53,404 nt of DNA from NCBI GenBank assembly GCA_021787365.1, contig JAJYMB010000017.1, positions 1-53,404 on the forward strand, in the 5' to 3' direction. Numbering within the stretch: position 1 is the stretch's first letter; every line of letters starts with the position of its first letter. The stretch comes from Actinomycetes bacterium. GTDB taxonomy: Bacteria > Actinomycetota > Acidimicrobiia > Acidimicrobiales > Palsa-688. Shown piece by piece: positions 26,273 through 33,973 of the stretch. The notes under the pieces are model-generated. The model did not search any database. It was given only the letters and a program-made list of their open reading frames with translations, and was not told the origin of the DNA. Position numbers and translations under genes: made by a program.

Positions 26273-26309
26273 TGCACCCTTTCTGGACTTGCCCGGGCTT
26301 GACCATCGA

Positions 26310-26393
26310 CCTAAAGTAGAGCTTTAGGGTTGCTCAACCTCTAGGCATGGTTCACCAAACGTTACCGCTCACGTCACTTGCCGATCAAGTGAC
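26310..26393. promoter_or_regulatory. Three inverted repeats upstream of ftsZ
   Basis: There are three perfect inverted repeats: CCTAAAG-N5-CTTTAGG (26310-26328), GGTTG-N2-CAACC (26328-26339) and GTCACTTG-N5-CAAGTGAC (26373-26393). They are more AT-rich than the surroundings and lie 38-121 bp before the ftsZ start. They could be operators or mRNA hairpins. I could not assign a -10/-35 pair. Confidence 0.6.
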
Positions 26394-26435
26394 CTCGGTG
26401 GCGTTCGCCCGACGCCTGGTAGCGGGCCCTGAGCC

Positions 26436-27371
26436 TCACCCGCTGAGCGGGCTGAGCGCTGGGCGGTCGGGCACGGTCAGGTCCACCAGCGAGTAGCCGG
26501 AAAGGTTGACCCGGCTGGCCAGCTCTGCCAAGACCTCCAGCTTGAAGCGCAACTCCGACGCCGAGCCGAGGACGACCTCCGCGCCCGCCGGCCGCCAATA
26601 CGCGACAAGCCCGCGGTCAGAGCTGTAGGCAAACCTGACGTGGTCCCGAGCCAGGGCCCGGGGGGCCGCCGCGGCCGCTTGCAGGAGCTCGTCCAGTTCG
26701 CTGCCGCCGACCGGTGGCGCCGGCTTCACATCCTGGCCCGGTGCCGCTCCCGTCGCTCCCGTGACCACCGGCAACGCCGGCGCCGACCGGGCTGGCACGG
26801 CCTCTAGCACCCGTCCGGTACGGTCGACGACGTCGACCGTACCAGCGCTCCCGGCGTTCACCAGCGCGGCCGGGGACCGCTCTTGCACCTTCACCACGAC
26901 CGACCAAGGCCAGCGCCGCACGAAAGAGACGTTCTGGACCCAAGCCAACGCGTCGACCGCCCTCACGGCGCGGGCGCTCACGGCGTCGATCATGAGCGTC
27001 TGGCCCGGGCGGAGGCCGGCGGCCCGCAGGACCTGAGACCGGGGGGTGTGCCGGTTGCCAACGAGCACCACCCGCCTCACCGCGAACAGGGGCGAGTTGA
27101 GAGCGCCGAAGACGCCGCCGAGAGCGAGGACGGTGCCAGCTCCAACGAGCAGCACCCGTAGACGCCGGCGCCCCTCGGCTCGGCGCGCCTCGGCCCAGCG
27201 CCGACGAAAGCGCGGGTCTACCGTCGGGCGCTGGAGCAGCTCGTCTGCCGGCGGCGACCCCTCCGCCCTCTCCGACGGCCCGGGCTGCGGCGGCGGCGTC
27301 GGCGGTCGGGGCCGCGGCGGCGGCGTTGGCGGTCGGGGCCGCGCCGGCGGCTTCGGCAACGTCTTGTTCAC
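26436..27371 (-). CDS. ftsQ: Cell division protein FtsQ
   Basis: Bitopic divisome protein that links early and late division proteins. The 311-residue product has a long Pro/Arg-rich cytoplasmic N-terminus with a 27-nt-period repeat, a transmembrane segment at about 73-92 and a POTRA domain (FAVRRVVLVGNRHTPRSQVL). The FtsQ core (RRWPWSVVVKVQERSPAALV) follows. GTG at 27371 overlaps the murC stop by 4 bp. Confidence 0.93.
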   Translation of the reverse strand: MNKTLPKPPARPRPPTPPPRPRPPTPPPQPGPSERAEGSPPADELLQRPTVDPRFRRRWAEARRAEGRRRLRVLLVGAGTVLALGGVFGALNSPLFAVRRVVLVGNRHTPRSQVLRAAGLRPGQTLMIDAVSARAVRAVDALAWVQNVSFVRRWPWSVVVKVQERSPAALVNAGSAGTVDVVDRTGRVLEAVPARSAPALPVVTGATGAAPGQDVKPAPPVGGSELDELLQAAAAAPRALARDHVRFAYSSDRGLVAYWRPAGAEVVLGSASELRFKLEVLAELASRVNLSGYSLVDLTVPDRPALSPLSG

Positions 27372-28795
27372 TTCTTCGCCACCTCCTGTCCCCCCGGCAC
27401 CAGCCCCATGAGCCGGTCCGCCAGCGTGTTCAAGTCCCCCGCCCCCAGGGTCAGGCAAAGGTCGCCCGGCTGGAGCAGCCCGGCGACCAGCGCCACGAGA
27501 GCCTCCCTGTCCTCCTCGTAATAGACCGGTAGCCCCTCGCGGGCCCGGCCGGCCGCCGCTGCCACCAAGCGCCCGCTCACTCCCGGCCGCGGGCTCTCCC
27601 CGACCGAATAGATACCGGTAACGACCACGACCTCGGCGGCCGCCAGGGCGCTGCCGAGCTCGTGCCAAAGTGCCTCCGTACGGCTGTAGCGATGGGGCTG
27701 GAACACCGCCACCACGCGGCCCCAACCGCCGGCCCGGGCGGCCGCGAGCACCGCCCGCAGCTTGCCCGGGTTGTGCGCGTAGTCGTCCACGTAGGTGACG
27801 CCGCCGGCCTCCCCGCGGAACTCGAAACGGCGCGCCACGGGCAGGTAGGCCGCCAGCGCGGCGCGGGCCGCGTTTGCGGGGGCGCCCAGCAGGTCCGCCG
27901 TGGCGATGGCGGCAGTTGCGTCGAGGACGTTGTGCATGCCAGGCACGGCTAGCTGGTAGGGGCCGAGCTCGCCTCGCCCCGTGCTCAGGTTGAAGCGTGA
28001 AGAGATGCCCGAGAACTCGACGTCGACGACCCGGTAAGTAGCCCCGGCATTGGTCCCGTAGGTGACGAGCCCTGGCAAGGCCAGGAGCTTCGACGCTACG
28101 CGGGCCGCCCCAGGGTCGTCGGCACACACCACCTTGGCGCCGGGGGCCCCGGCCAGGAACTCGCGAAAAGCCGCCTCCAGGGTGCCGAGGTCGCCAAAGT
28201 GGTCCAGGTGGTCGGCCTCCACGCTCGTCACCACCACCGCTTCGGCGGGGAGCTCGAGGAAGGTGCCGTCGGACTCGTCCGCCTCGACTACCAGCCAATC
28301 GCCGCTCCCCCAGCGCGCGCCGGGACGCCCGCCGGCGAGCTCCCCACCGACGAGGAAGCTGGGCTTCATCCCCGCCTCTTCCAGGACGGCCGCCAGCATG
28401 GCGGTCGTAGTCGTCTTGCCGTGCGTGCCGCTCACCGCCACCGTCCGGCGCAACCGGCACACCGCCGCCTCGAGCTGGGCCCGCGTCAGCACGGTCAGGC
28501 CGCGCCGGCTCGCCTCCGCCAGCTCGACATTGCCCTTCGGGACAGCCGCGGAGAAGGCCACTAGCTCGGCCTCCCCGAGGTTCCCGGGGCTGTGCCCCAC
28601 GTAGGCACGTACCCCCGAGCGCTCGAGGCGCGCCAAGGCAGCCGAACCCTGCTGGTCGCTCCCCGAGACCTCGTGGCCCATCTCGGCCAGCACTATGGCG
28701 AGGGCGTTCATGTTGGCGCCGCCGGCGCCCACTATGTGGACCCGCTTGCGCCCCGCGGACAGGTCGGGGAGGCCGTCGGCGCGCTCAGCCAGCAC
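27368..28795 (-). CDS. murC: UDP-N-acetylmuramate--L-alanine ligase
   Basis: Adds L-Ala to UDP-MurNAc, the first peptide-stem step. The protein of 475 residues has HIVGAGGANMNALA at the N-terminus and the ATP site VSGTHGKTTTTAML. EADESDGTF and YVDDYAHNPGKL follow, with VAVFQPHRYSRTE near the C-domain. GTG at 28795 overlaps murG by 11 bp. The longer open frame upstream is a shadow of the murG repeat tail. Confidence 0.97.
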   Translation of the reverse strand: MLAERADGLPDLSAGRKRVHIVGAGGANMNALAIVLAEMGHEVSGSDQQGSAALARLERSGVRAYVGHSPGNLGEAELVAFSAAVPKGNVELAEASRRGLTVLTRAQLEAAVCRLRRTVAVSGTHGKTTTTAMLAAVLEEAGMKPSFLVGGELAGGRPGARWGSGDWLVVEADESDGTFLELPAEAVVVTSVEADHLDHFGDLGTLEAAFREFLAGAPGAKVVCADDPGAARVASKLLALPGLVTYGTNAGATYRVVDVEFSGISSRFNLSTGRGELGPYQLAVPGMHNVLDATAAIATADLLGAPANAARAALAAYLPVARRFEFRGEAGGVTYVDDYAHNPGKLRAVLAAARAGGWGRVVAVFQPHRYSRTEALWHELGSALAAAEVVVVTGIYSVGESPRPGVSGRLVAAAAGRAREGLPVYYEEDREALVALVAGLLQPGDLCLTLGAGDLNTLADRLMGLVPGGQEVAKK

Positions 28796-30110
28796 GGGGT
28801 ACAACTTTCTCCGTCGCGGGTTTCTCCGTCGCGGGTTTCTCCGCCGCGGGTTTCTCCGTCGCGGGTTTCTCCGTCGCCGGCTCGCTCGAGGGCGCCCCCC
28901 TGGCGCAGCGCTCGACGAGGTCGGCCAGGTCCCTGGCAGCATACGGGCGGGCCAGGGACTTCGCGGCAGCGCTCATCTCCGACAGGCGGGCCGGGTCCCC
29001 GAGCAACGCCTCGAGCTCGCTCGCCAGGCGGGCGCCGTCGAGCTCCGCGTCGGGCACCACCACTGCCCCGCCGGCGCGGGCCAGGGCCTGCGCGTTGGCA
29101 CCCTGGTGGTCCCCGGGGGAACCCGGGAGGGGCACGAGCAACGATGGCAGGCCCGCCAGCGCCAGCTCGGCGACCGTGCTGGCCCCTGCCCGCTGGACCG
29201 CCACGTCAGCGGCGGCGTACAGGCTCGCCATGTCCTCCTCGTACTCCACCACCTGGTAGAGGAGCCCGCCGGCGGGCCGTGCCGGGTGGGCAAAACGGGG
29301 CCAGTCCCTCTTGCCGACAACGTGGCGCACCGCCACGCCGGCCCGTCGCGCCCAAAGCTGGGCGAGCTCGGCTGTGGCTTGGTTGACCCTGAGAGAGCCG
29401 AGCGACCCACCAGAGACTGCCACCAACGTGGCATCGGGTGGGACCCCCAGGCGCTCACGCGCCCGCCGGCGCGCGGCAGGGCTCCGGTCGATGGTGGCCA
29501 TCTCCGCCCTGACGGGAACACCCGTGAAGACCGACTCCGCAGCCCGGGCCGCGGTACGGGGGCGGGGTGCCCCGGGGACCCCCTCGGCGCAGGCGGCTGC
29601 CATCCGGGCGGCCCATCGGTTGACCAGCCCCGGGACAGAGTCCAAGTTGACCACGACCACCGGGGCCCCAAAGAGGGCCGCCGCCACCACGCAGGGGAAA
29701 CTCGCATAACCGCCGAAGGACACCACGACGGCCGGCTTCCACTTGGCGAACAACCCGCCGGCCAGTACGACCGCCGCCGCCGCGTCGAAAAGCGCTTGCG
29801 CGTTGACGAGGCCCGAACGCGCCAGTGGGCCCCGCCGCCAACCCCGGCCCGGCAGGAGCGTCGTCGGGAACCCGCCAGTGACGTCCGTCTTGGCTTCGAG
29901 GCCGCGCTTCGACCCCACGAAGCGGAGGGTGGCCGGGTCGTGACCCCGCCTTACCAGTTCGGAGGCGAGCGCCAGCCCAGGATAGACATGGCCCCCGGTC
30001 CCACCACCGGCAATGACCGCCCACGCCCTCTCAGGGACGCGCCTCTCGCCGGCGCGCCACATGCCGAGAGAGCCGACACGGCGTGCCCGGCCGGCGACCA
30101 GGGCCCTCAC
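28785..30110 (-). CDS. murG: MurG, lipid II-forming GlcNAc transferase
   Basis: Peripheral membrane glycosyltransferase that converts lipid I to lipid II. The protein has up to 441 residues from GTG 30110; an ATG at 30062 is an alternative. The donor/acceptor motif GGGTGGHVYPGLALA is near residue 36. VSGGSLGSLRVNQ and the C-terminal motif AAADVAVQRAGASTVAELALAGLPSLLVPLP follow. The C-terminus carries five PATEK-type pentapeptides beyond the normal end of the fold. The start overlaps ftsW by 4 bp. Confidence 0.96.
   Translation of the reverse strand: MRALVAGRARRVGSLGMWRAGERRVPERAWAVIAGGGTGGHVYPGLALASELVRRGHDPATLRFVGSKRGLEAKTDVTGGFPTTLLPGRGWRRGPLARSGLVNAQALFDAAAAVVLAGGLFAKWKPAVVVSFGGYASFPCVVAAALFGAPVVVVNLDSVPGLVNRWAARMAAACAEGVPGAPRPRTAARAAESVFTGVPVRAEMATIDRSPAARRRARERLGVPPDATLVAVSGGSLGSLRVNQATAELAQLWARRAGVAVRHVVGKRDWPRFAHPARPAGGLLYQVVEYEEDMASLYAAADVAVQRAGASTVAELALAGLPSLLVPLPGSPGDHQGANAQALARAGGAVVVPDAELDGARLASELEALLGDPARLSEMSAAAKSLARPYAARDLADLVERCARGAPSSEPATEKPATEKPAAEKPATEKPATEKVVPRAG
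28806..28880 (-). repeat. 15-bp in-frame tandem repeat at the murG 3' end
   Basis: Five 15-bp copies (plus reading TTTCTCCGTCGCGGG) start at 28806, 28821, 28836, 28851 and 28866. Copies three and five have one difference each. They encode the PATEK repeats near the C-terminus of MurG. Confidence 0.95.
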
Positions 30111-31378
30111 GCCGAGCTGCCCGCCTCGAGGCGCCGGCCACCACTGGCGTGGACCGGTGCCCCTGGTTGACGACGGGCCACGTTGGCCAGCAGCCCGGAC
30201 GCGAACAGGTCAATGACGAGCGACGAACCACCGTAAGAGACGAACGGGAGCGGCACGCCGGTGACGGGGAACACGCTCGCGACCGCCCCCACGTTGACGA
30301 TGGCTTGCAGGACGAGCCAGACGGTCACACCGGCCGCCACCAGGCTCTCGAAGGTCGTCCCCGCCCGCCATGCGATCCTCGTCCCCACTACCCCGATAAC
30401 AGCGAAAAGCACCAGGACGGCAGTGGTCCCCACGAGCCCCGTTTCCTGGCCGATCACGGCAAATATGAAGTCGGTGTACTGGTTGGGCAGGTAACCCCAA
30501 CTGGCCAGGCTCTGGCCGATGCCGCTCCCGGTGAGGTGGCCCGTCGCGAGGGCGATCAAGCCCTGCATCGACTGGTACCCGGTCGTGGTGGCGTGCGCGG
30601 CAGGGTTGAGGTAAGAGGTGAGGCGGGCGAGGCGGTAGGGGGCCGACACGGCGAGCGCCAAGCCGCCGACTGCGACGAGGCCGCCGGTCGCCCCGAGCCA
30701 GCGGAGCGGGAGGCCGGCAGCGAAAAGGACGGCGAGGCCGATCGCGCACACCACCACAGCGGTCCCGAAGTCAGGCTGCTTCATGATGAGCGCACCGAAA
30801 ACGGCGAGCACCACGAGCACGGGCCCGGCCCGGTAGCGCCAGTCCGCCTTTCCCTCCCGTCGAGCCAGGACGTCGGCCGCGAAGAGCACCACCGCGAGTT
30901 TCGCCAGCTCCGAAGGTTGGAACTCCAATGACCCGGCGCCGAGCCAGCGCGACGCCCCGCCGGCGCTCCTGCCGTGCACGATCACGGCCATCAGTGCCAG
31001 CGTGGTCACCACCAGGAGGGGGCGCGCCATGCGCTGCCACAATTGGACGCTGACGCCCTGGGCTACGAAAAAGGCGATCACGCCCAAGAAGAGGAACACG
31101 CCCTGGCGCTCGAAGTAGTACCACGGGTCGCCGAAGCTCCTGAGGCTCGTCACCGAAGACGCTGACAGCACCATGAGCAGCCCTACCATGCACAGCGCGG
31201 CCACCGCGCTCATGAGCACGGCGTACTCCGCCCTCCGCGGGGTGGCCGTCCGCGAGGTGGCGGCCTGCGCCCGGCGCGCAGCTTGCGCCTGGCCCGCCGG
31301 CGAGGCCCCACTGGGGCGCGCCGCCCCACTTATAGGAGGCGCGCTCACGTTCGGGCCTGCCTCACCCCTACACGCCAC
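30107..31378 (-). CDS. ftsW: FtsW, SEDS peptidoglycan polymerase
   Basis: Septal glycan polymerase working with FtsI. The 423-residue product has about ten transmembrane segments. SEDS motifs include WLGAGSLEFQPSELAKLA, the MKQPDFGTA segment and GTGSGIG-type residues (GHLTGSGIGQSLASWGYLPNQYTDFIFAVIGQE-like, read in parts). VPLPFVSYGGSSL is near the C-terminus. GTG at 31378 overlaps the mraY end; GTG at 31348 has a better ribosome site. murD, usually between mraY and ftsW, is absent. Confidence 0.95.
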   Translation of the reverse strand: MACRGEAGPNVSAPPISGAARPSGASPAGQAQAARRAQAATSRTATPRRAEYAVLMSAVAALCMVGLLMVLSASSVTSLRSFGDPWYYFERQGVFLFLGVIAFFVAQGVSVQLWQRMARPLLVVTTLALMAVIVHGRSAGGASRWLGAGSLEFQPSELAKLAVVLFAADVLARREGKADWRYRAGPVLVVLAVFGALIMKQPDFGTAVVVCAIGLAVLFAAGLPLRWLGATGGLVAVGGLALAVSAPYRLARLTSYLNPAAHATTTGYQSMQGLIALATGHLTGSGIGQSLASWGYLPNQYTDFIFAVIGQETGLVGTTAVLVLFAVIGVVGTRIAWRAGTTFESLVAAGVTVWLVLQAIVNVGAVASVFPVTGVPLPFVSYGGSSLVIDLFASGLLANVARRQPGAPVHASGGRRLEAGSSA

Positions 31379-32393
31379 CGTGGGCGAGGAAGTTCGCGTA
31401 GAAGACCCCGAGCGCGAGAGCGGTGAACAGCCCCGCGAGGATCCAGAAGCGGACGGTCACCGTAGTCTCCGGCCAGCCCGCGAGCTCGAAGTGGTGGTGG
31501 ACCGGTGCCATCCGGAAGACCCTCCGCCCGAACATCCTAAAGCTCGCCACCTGGACGATCACGGAAGTGGCTTCGAGCACGTAAAGCCCTGCGATGACCG
31601 GCAGGAGCAGGTCGATGTTCTCCAGCAGGGCGAGCACGGCGACGCCGGCTCCGATGCCGAGGGAACCCGTATCGCCCATGATGATCCGAGCGGGCGCGGC
31701 GTTCCACCACAGGAAGCCGGCGCAGGCGCCGATCATGGAGGCAGCCATGATCGCCTCGTCGAGCGACGCCGGGTTGCGGTAGAGCACCGGGTGCCTGACC
31801 TGGAAAAAGCCGATCACGGTGAAGGCGGCGAAGGTGAAGGCCGAGGAACCCGATGCCAGCCCGTCGAGGCCGTCGGTCAGGTTGACGGAATTGGTCCCCC
31901 CGACGATGAACAGCACGGCCATCACGACCCAACCGATCTTGCCGAGCTGGAGGTGAAGCGAGTTGTAGCTGGTGAAAGACAGATCGGTGCCCACCTTCAG
32001 CCAGTACACGGCCACCAGGGCGAAGGCGAGGGCCACGACGAGCTGGCCGGCGATCTTGGCGCGCTTGTTGAGCCCCAGGCTCCGCTGGCGGGTGACCTTC
32101 AACCAGTCGTCGATGAAGCCCACCAGAGCCGCGGCACAGATCGTGAGCATGCCGACGATGCCCCGGTCGGTGAAGGCGGTCCACACGTGCGCCGCGGCGT
32201 AGCCGGCGAGCGCTGCACCCATGATGGCCAGGCCCCCCATGGTGGGCGTGCCCGCCTTGGAGAAGTGGCCGGCCGGTCCTTCCTCGCGGATCGGCTGGCC
32301 AATTCCGCGGACACGTAGCTCACTTATCAGTAGCGGCGTGCCGAGGATCGCCACGAGGAGGGCGACCCCGGCCCCCATCAGGAGGTCCTTCAC
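31368..32393 (-). CDS. mraY: Phospho-MurNAc-pentapeptide transferase MraY
   Basis: Integral membrane enzyme that makes lipid I from UDP-MurNAc-pentapeptide and undecaprenyl phosphate. The 341-residue protein has ten transmembrane segments and the active-site motifs FIDDWLK, NLTDGLDGLASG and the HHHFE motif in PVHHHFELAGWPE. GTG at 32393 overlaps the murE stop by 4 bp, leaving no room for murF. Confidence 0.97.
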   Translation of the reverse strand: MKDLLMGAGVALLVAILGTPLLISELRVRGIGQPIREEGPAGHFSKAGTPTMGGLAIMGAALAGYAAAHVWTAFTDRGIVGMLTICAAALVGFIDDWLKVTRQRSLGLNKRAKIAGQLVVALAFALVAVYWLKVGTDLSFTSYNSLHLQLGKIGWVVMAVLFIVGGTNSVNLTDGLDGLASGSSAFTFAAFTVIGFFQVRHPVLYRNPASLDEAIMAASMIGACAGFLWWNAAPARIIMGDTGSLGIGAGVAVLALLENIDLLLPVIAGLYVLEATSVIVQVASFRMFGRRVFRMAPVHHHFELAGWPETTVTVRFWILAGLFTALALGVFYANFLAHGGV

Positions 32394-33961
32394 TCCCGCG
32401 CCTCTCCCGGGGGGCCTTGTTGTGAAGCACCCCGCAAGATGTGCCGCGCCACTAGGGCGTCGTCGAAGGGCTCGACCCGTGTGCCGAAATCCTGACCCGT
32501 CTCGTGGCCCTTGCCTGCGATCAAGACGACGTCGCCTGGCCGAGCCAGGTCAAGGGCTCGGGCGATGGCCTCGCCGCGGTCGGGCTCCACCAGCGGACGG
32601 CCCCCCTCGACGCCGCTCACCACCTGCTCGATTATGGCGAGCGGAGGTTCGCTCCGAGGGTTGTCCGAAGTCACGATCACGGTGTCGGCCAACCGGCTCG
32701 CCACGCAGCCCATGAGCGGCCGCTTCCCCGGGTCGCGCTCGCCTCCCGCCCCGAAGACGACGATGACCTTCCCTGTCCCTCGGTCGTCCCCGGCCCCTGG
32801 CCCGCCCCGGGTGGGCAGCCCGTGGCCGCCGCCAGCGTTCGGAGCCGCGGCCAGCTCGCGTGCGGCCAGCAGGGCCTCGCCGAGCGCTCCGGGTGTGTGG
32901 GCGAAGTCGACCACCACACCGAAGGGCTGGCCCTCGTCCAGCAGCTCGAAGCGGCCCCGTACGCTCGCTGCCGACGCCAGCCCCCGGGCGATTGCCTCGC
33001 GCTCGAGCCCGAGCTCCTCGGCCACCGTGGCGGCGGCGAGGGCGTTGGCCACGTTGAACCTCCCCGGTAGGCCGAGCACGAAGCGCGCACCCCGCCAGGA
33101 GAAAGACGTGCCACGAGGCCCGCACTCCAGCTCCGTCGCCTCTTCGGGAGCGTAGGTCACGACTCGCTCTGGGCCATGCTCGCCGTGGGCCAGGCAGTCG
33201 ACCAGGCGCGCGCCCCACGGGTCGGCCCGGTTGACCACCGCCACGGCGACCTGGACCTCAGTGAAGAGGCGCGCCTTGGCCTCGAAGTACGCCTCCATCG
33301 TGCCGTGGTAATCGAGGTGGTCCTGGCTCAAGTTGGTGAACACGGCGGCGGCAAAGCGAGTCCCGTCGACGCGGTGCTTGTCGAGAGCGTGCGAGGAGAC
33401 CTCCATGGCAACCGCGACCGCGCCCTCTTCACGAAAACCGGCCAGCCGGCGCTGCAGTTCCGGGGCCTCCGGTGTCGTGCGGGGGCCGGTCAGGGTGCCG
33501 ATCACGCCCGCCTTCCATCCTCCAGCCCCGAAGACCGAGGCGAGCAGGGAGCAGGTCGTCGTCTTGCCATTGGTGCCCGTCACCCCGACCACCTTCATCG
33601 CGCTGGAGGGGAAGGACCACAGAGCGCCGGCCATGGGCCCGAGGGCGCGCCGGACCGAGGGCACGATGACCTGGGGGACGTCGACCTCGACGGGCCGCTC
33701 GCAGGCGACCGCCACTGCACCGCGGGCGACCGCTTCGGGGGCGTAGTCGTGCCCGTCCGAGCGCGACCCCGGTACACAAGCGAACATGGCCCCCGGCGTC
33801 ACTTCCCCCGAGGAGATGACCAGGTCAACCACGTGCGGGCCGGCCGCAGGGCTGGGCGTCCAGGGCAGGAGGGCCCGGCCGGCGGAACGCACGAGGACGT
33901 CGGCACCACCGAGGCCAGCCAAAGTGAGCAACGCTCCCAAACCCACGCACGGCCGTGTCAA
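32390..33961 (-). CDS. murE: UDP-MurNAc-tripeptide synthetase MurE (meso-DAP type)
   Basis: Adds the third stem residue to UDP-MurNAc-L-Ala-D-Glu. The 523-residue protein has the ATP loop GVTGTNGKTTT (about 126-136), the carbamylated-lysine segment YFEAKARLF (K229) and DNPR at 433-436. DNPR is the motif associated with meso-diaminopimelate. A Gly-rich low-complexity insert of about 20 residues occurs near 376-397. The start at TTG 33961 is tentative; GTG at 33946 is also possible. It lies 12 bp after ftsI. Confidence 0.95.
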   Translation of the reverse strand: MTRPCVGLGALLTLAGLGGADVLVRSAGRALLPWTPSPAAGPHVVDLVISSGEVTPGAMFACVPGSRSDGHDYAPEAVARGAVAVACERPVEVDVPQVIVPSVRRALGPMAGALWSFPSSAMKVVGVTGTNGKTTTCSLLASVFGAGGWKAGVIGTLTGPRTTPEAPELQRRLAGFREEGAVAVAMEVSSHALDKHRVDGTRFAAAVFTNLSQDHLDYHGTMEAYFEAKARLFTEVQVAVAVVNRADPWGARLVDCLAHGEHGPERVVTYAPEEATELECGPRGTSFSWRGARFVLGLPGRFNVANALAAATVAEELGLEREAIARGLASAASVRGRFELLDEGQPFGVVVDFAHTPGALGEALLAARELAAAPNAGGGHGLPTRGGPGAGDDRGTGKVIVVFGAGGERDPGKRPLMGCVASRLADTVIVTSDNPRSEPPLAIIEQVVSGVEGGRPLVEPDRGEAIARALDLARPGDVVLIAGKGHETGQDFGTRVEPFDDALVARHILRGASQQGPPGEARE

Positions 33962-33973
33962 GCTCCCCTGACC

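Noticed and set aside
25166..26302. Plus-strand frame covering ftsZ
   Set aside because: Shadow frame; ftsZ is unmistakable on the minus strand.
28795..28942. N-terminal extension of murC
   Set aside because: It would translate the murG repeat in another frame into Arg-rich repeats; the GTG at 28795 gives the normal MurC N-terminus.
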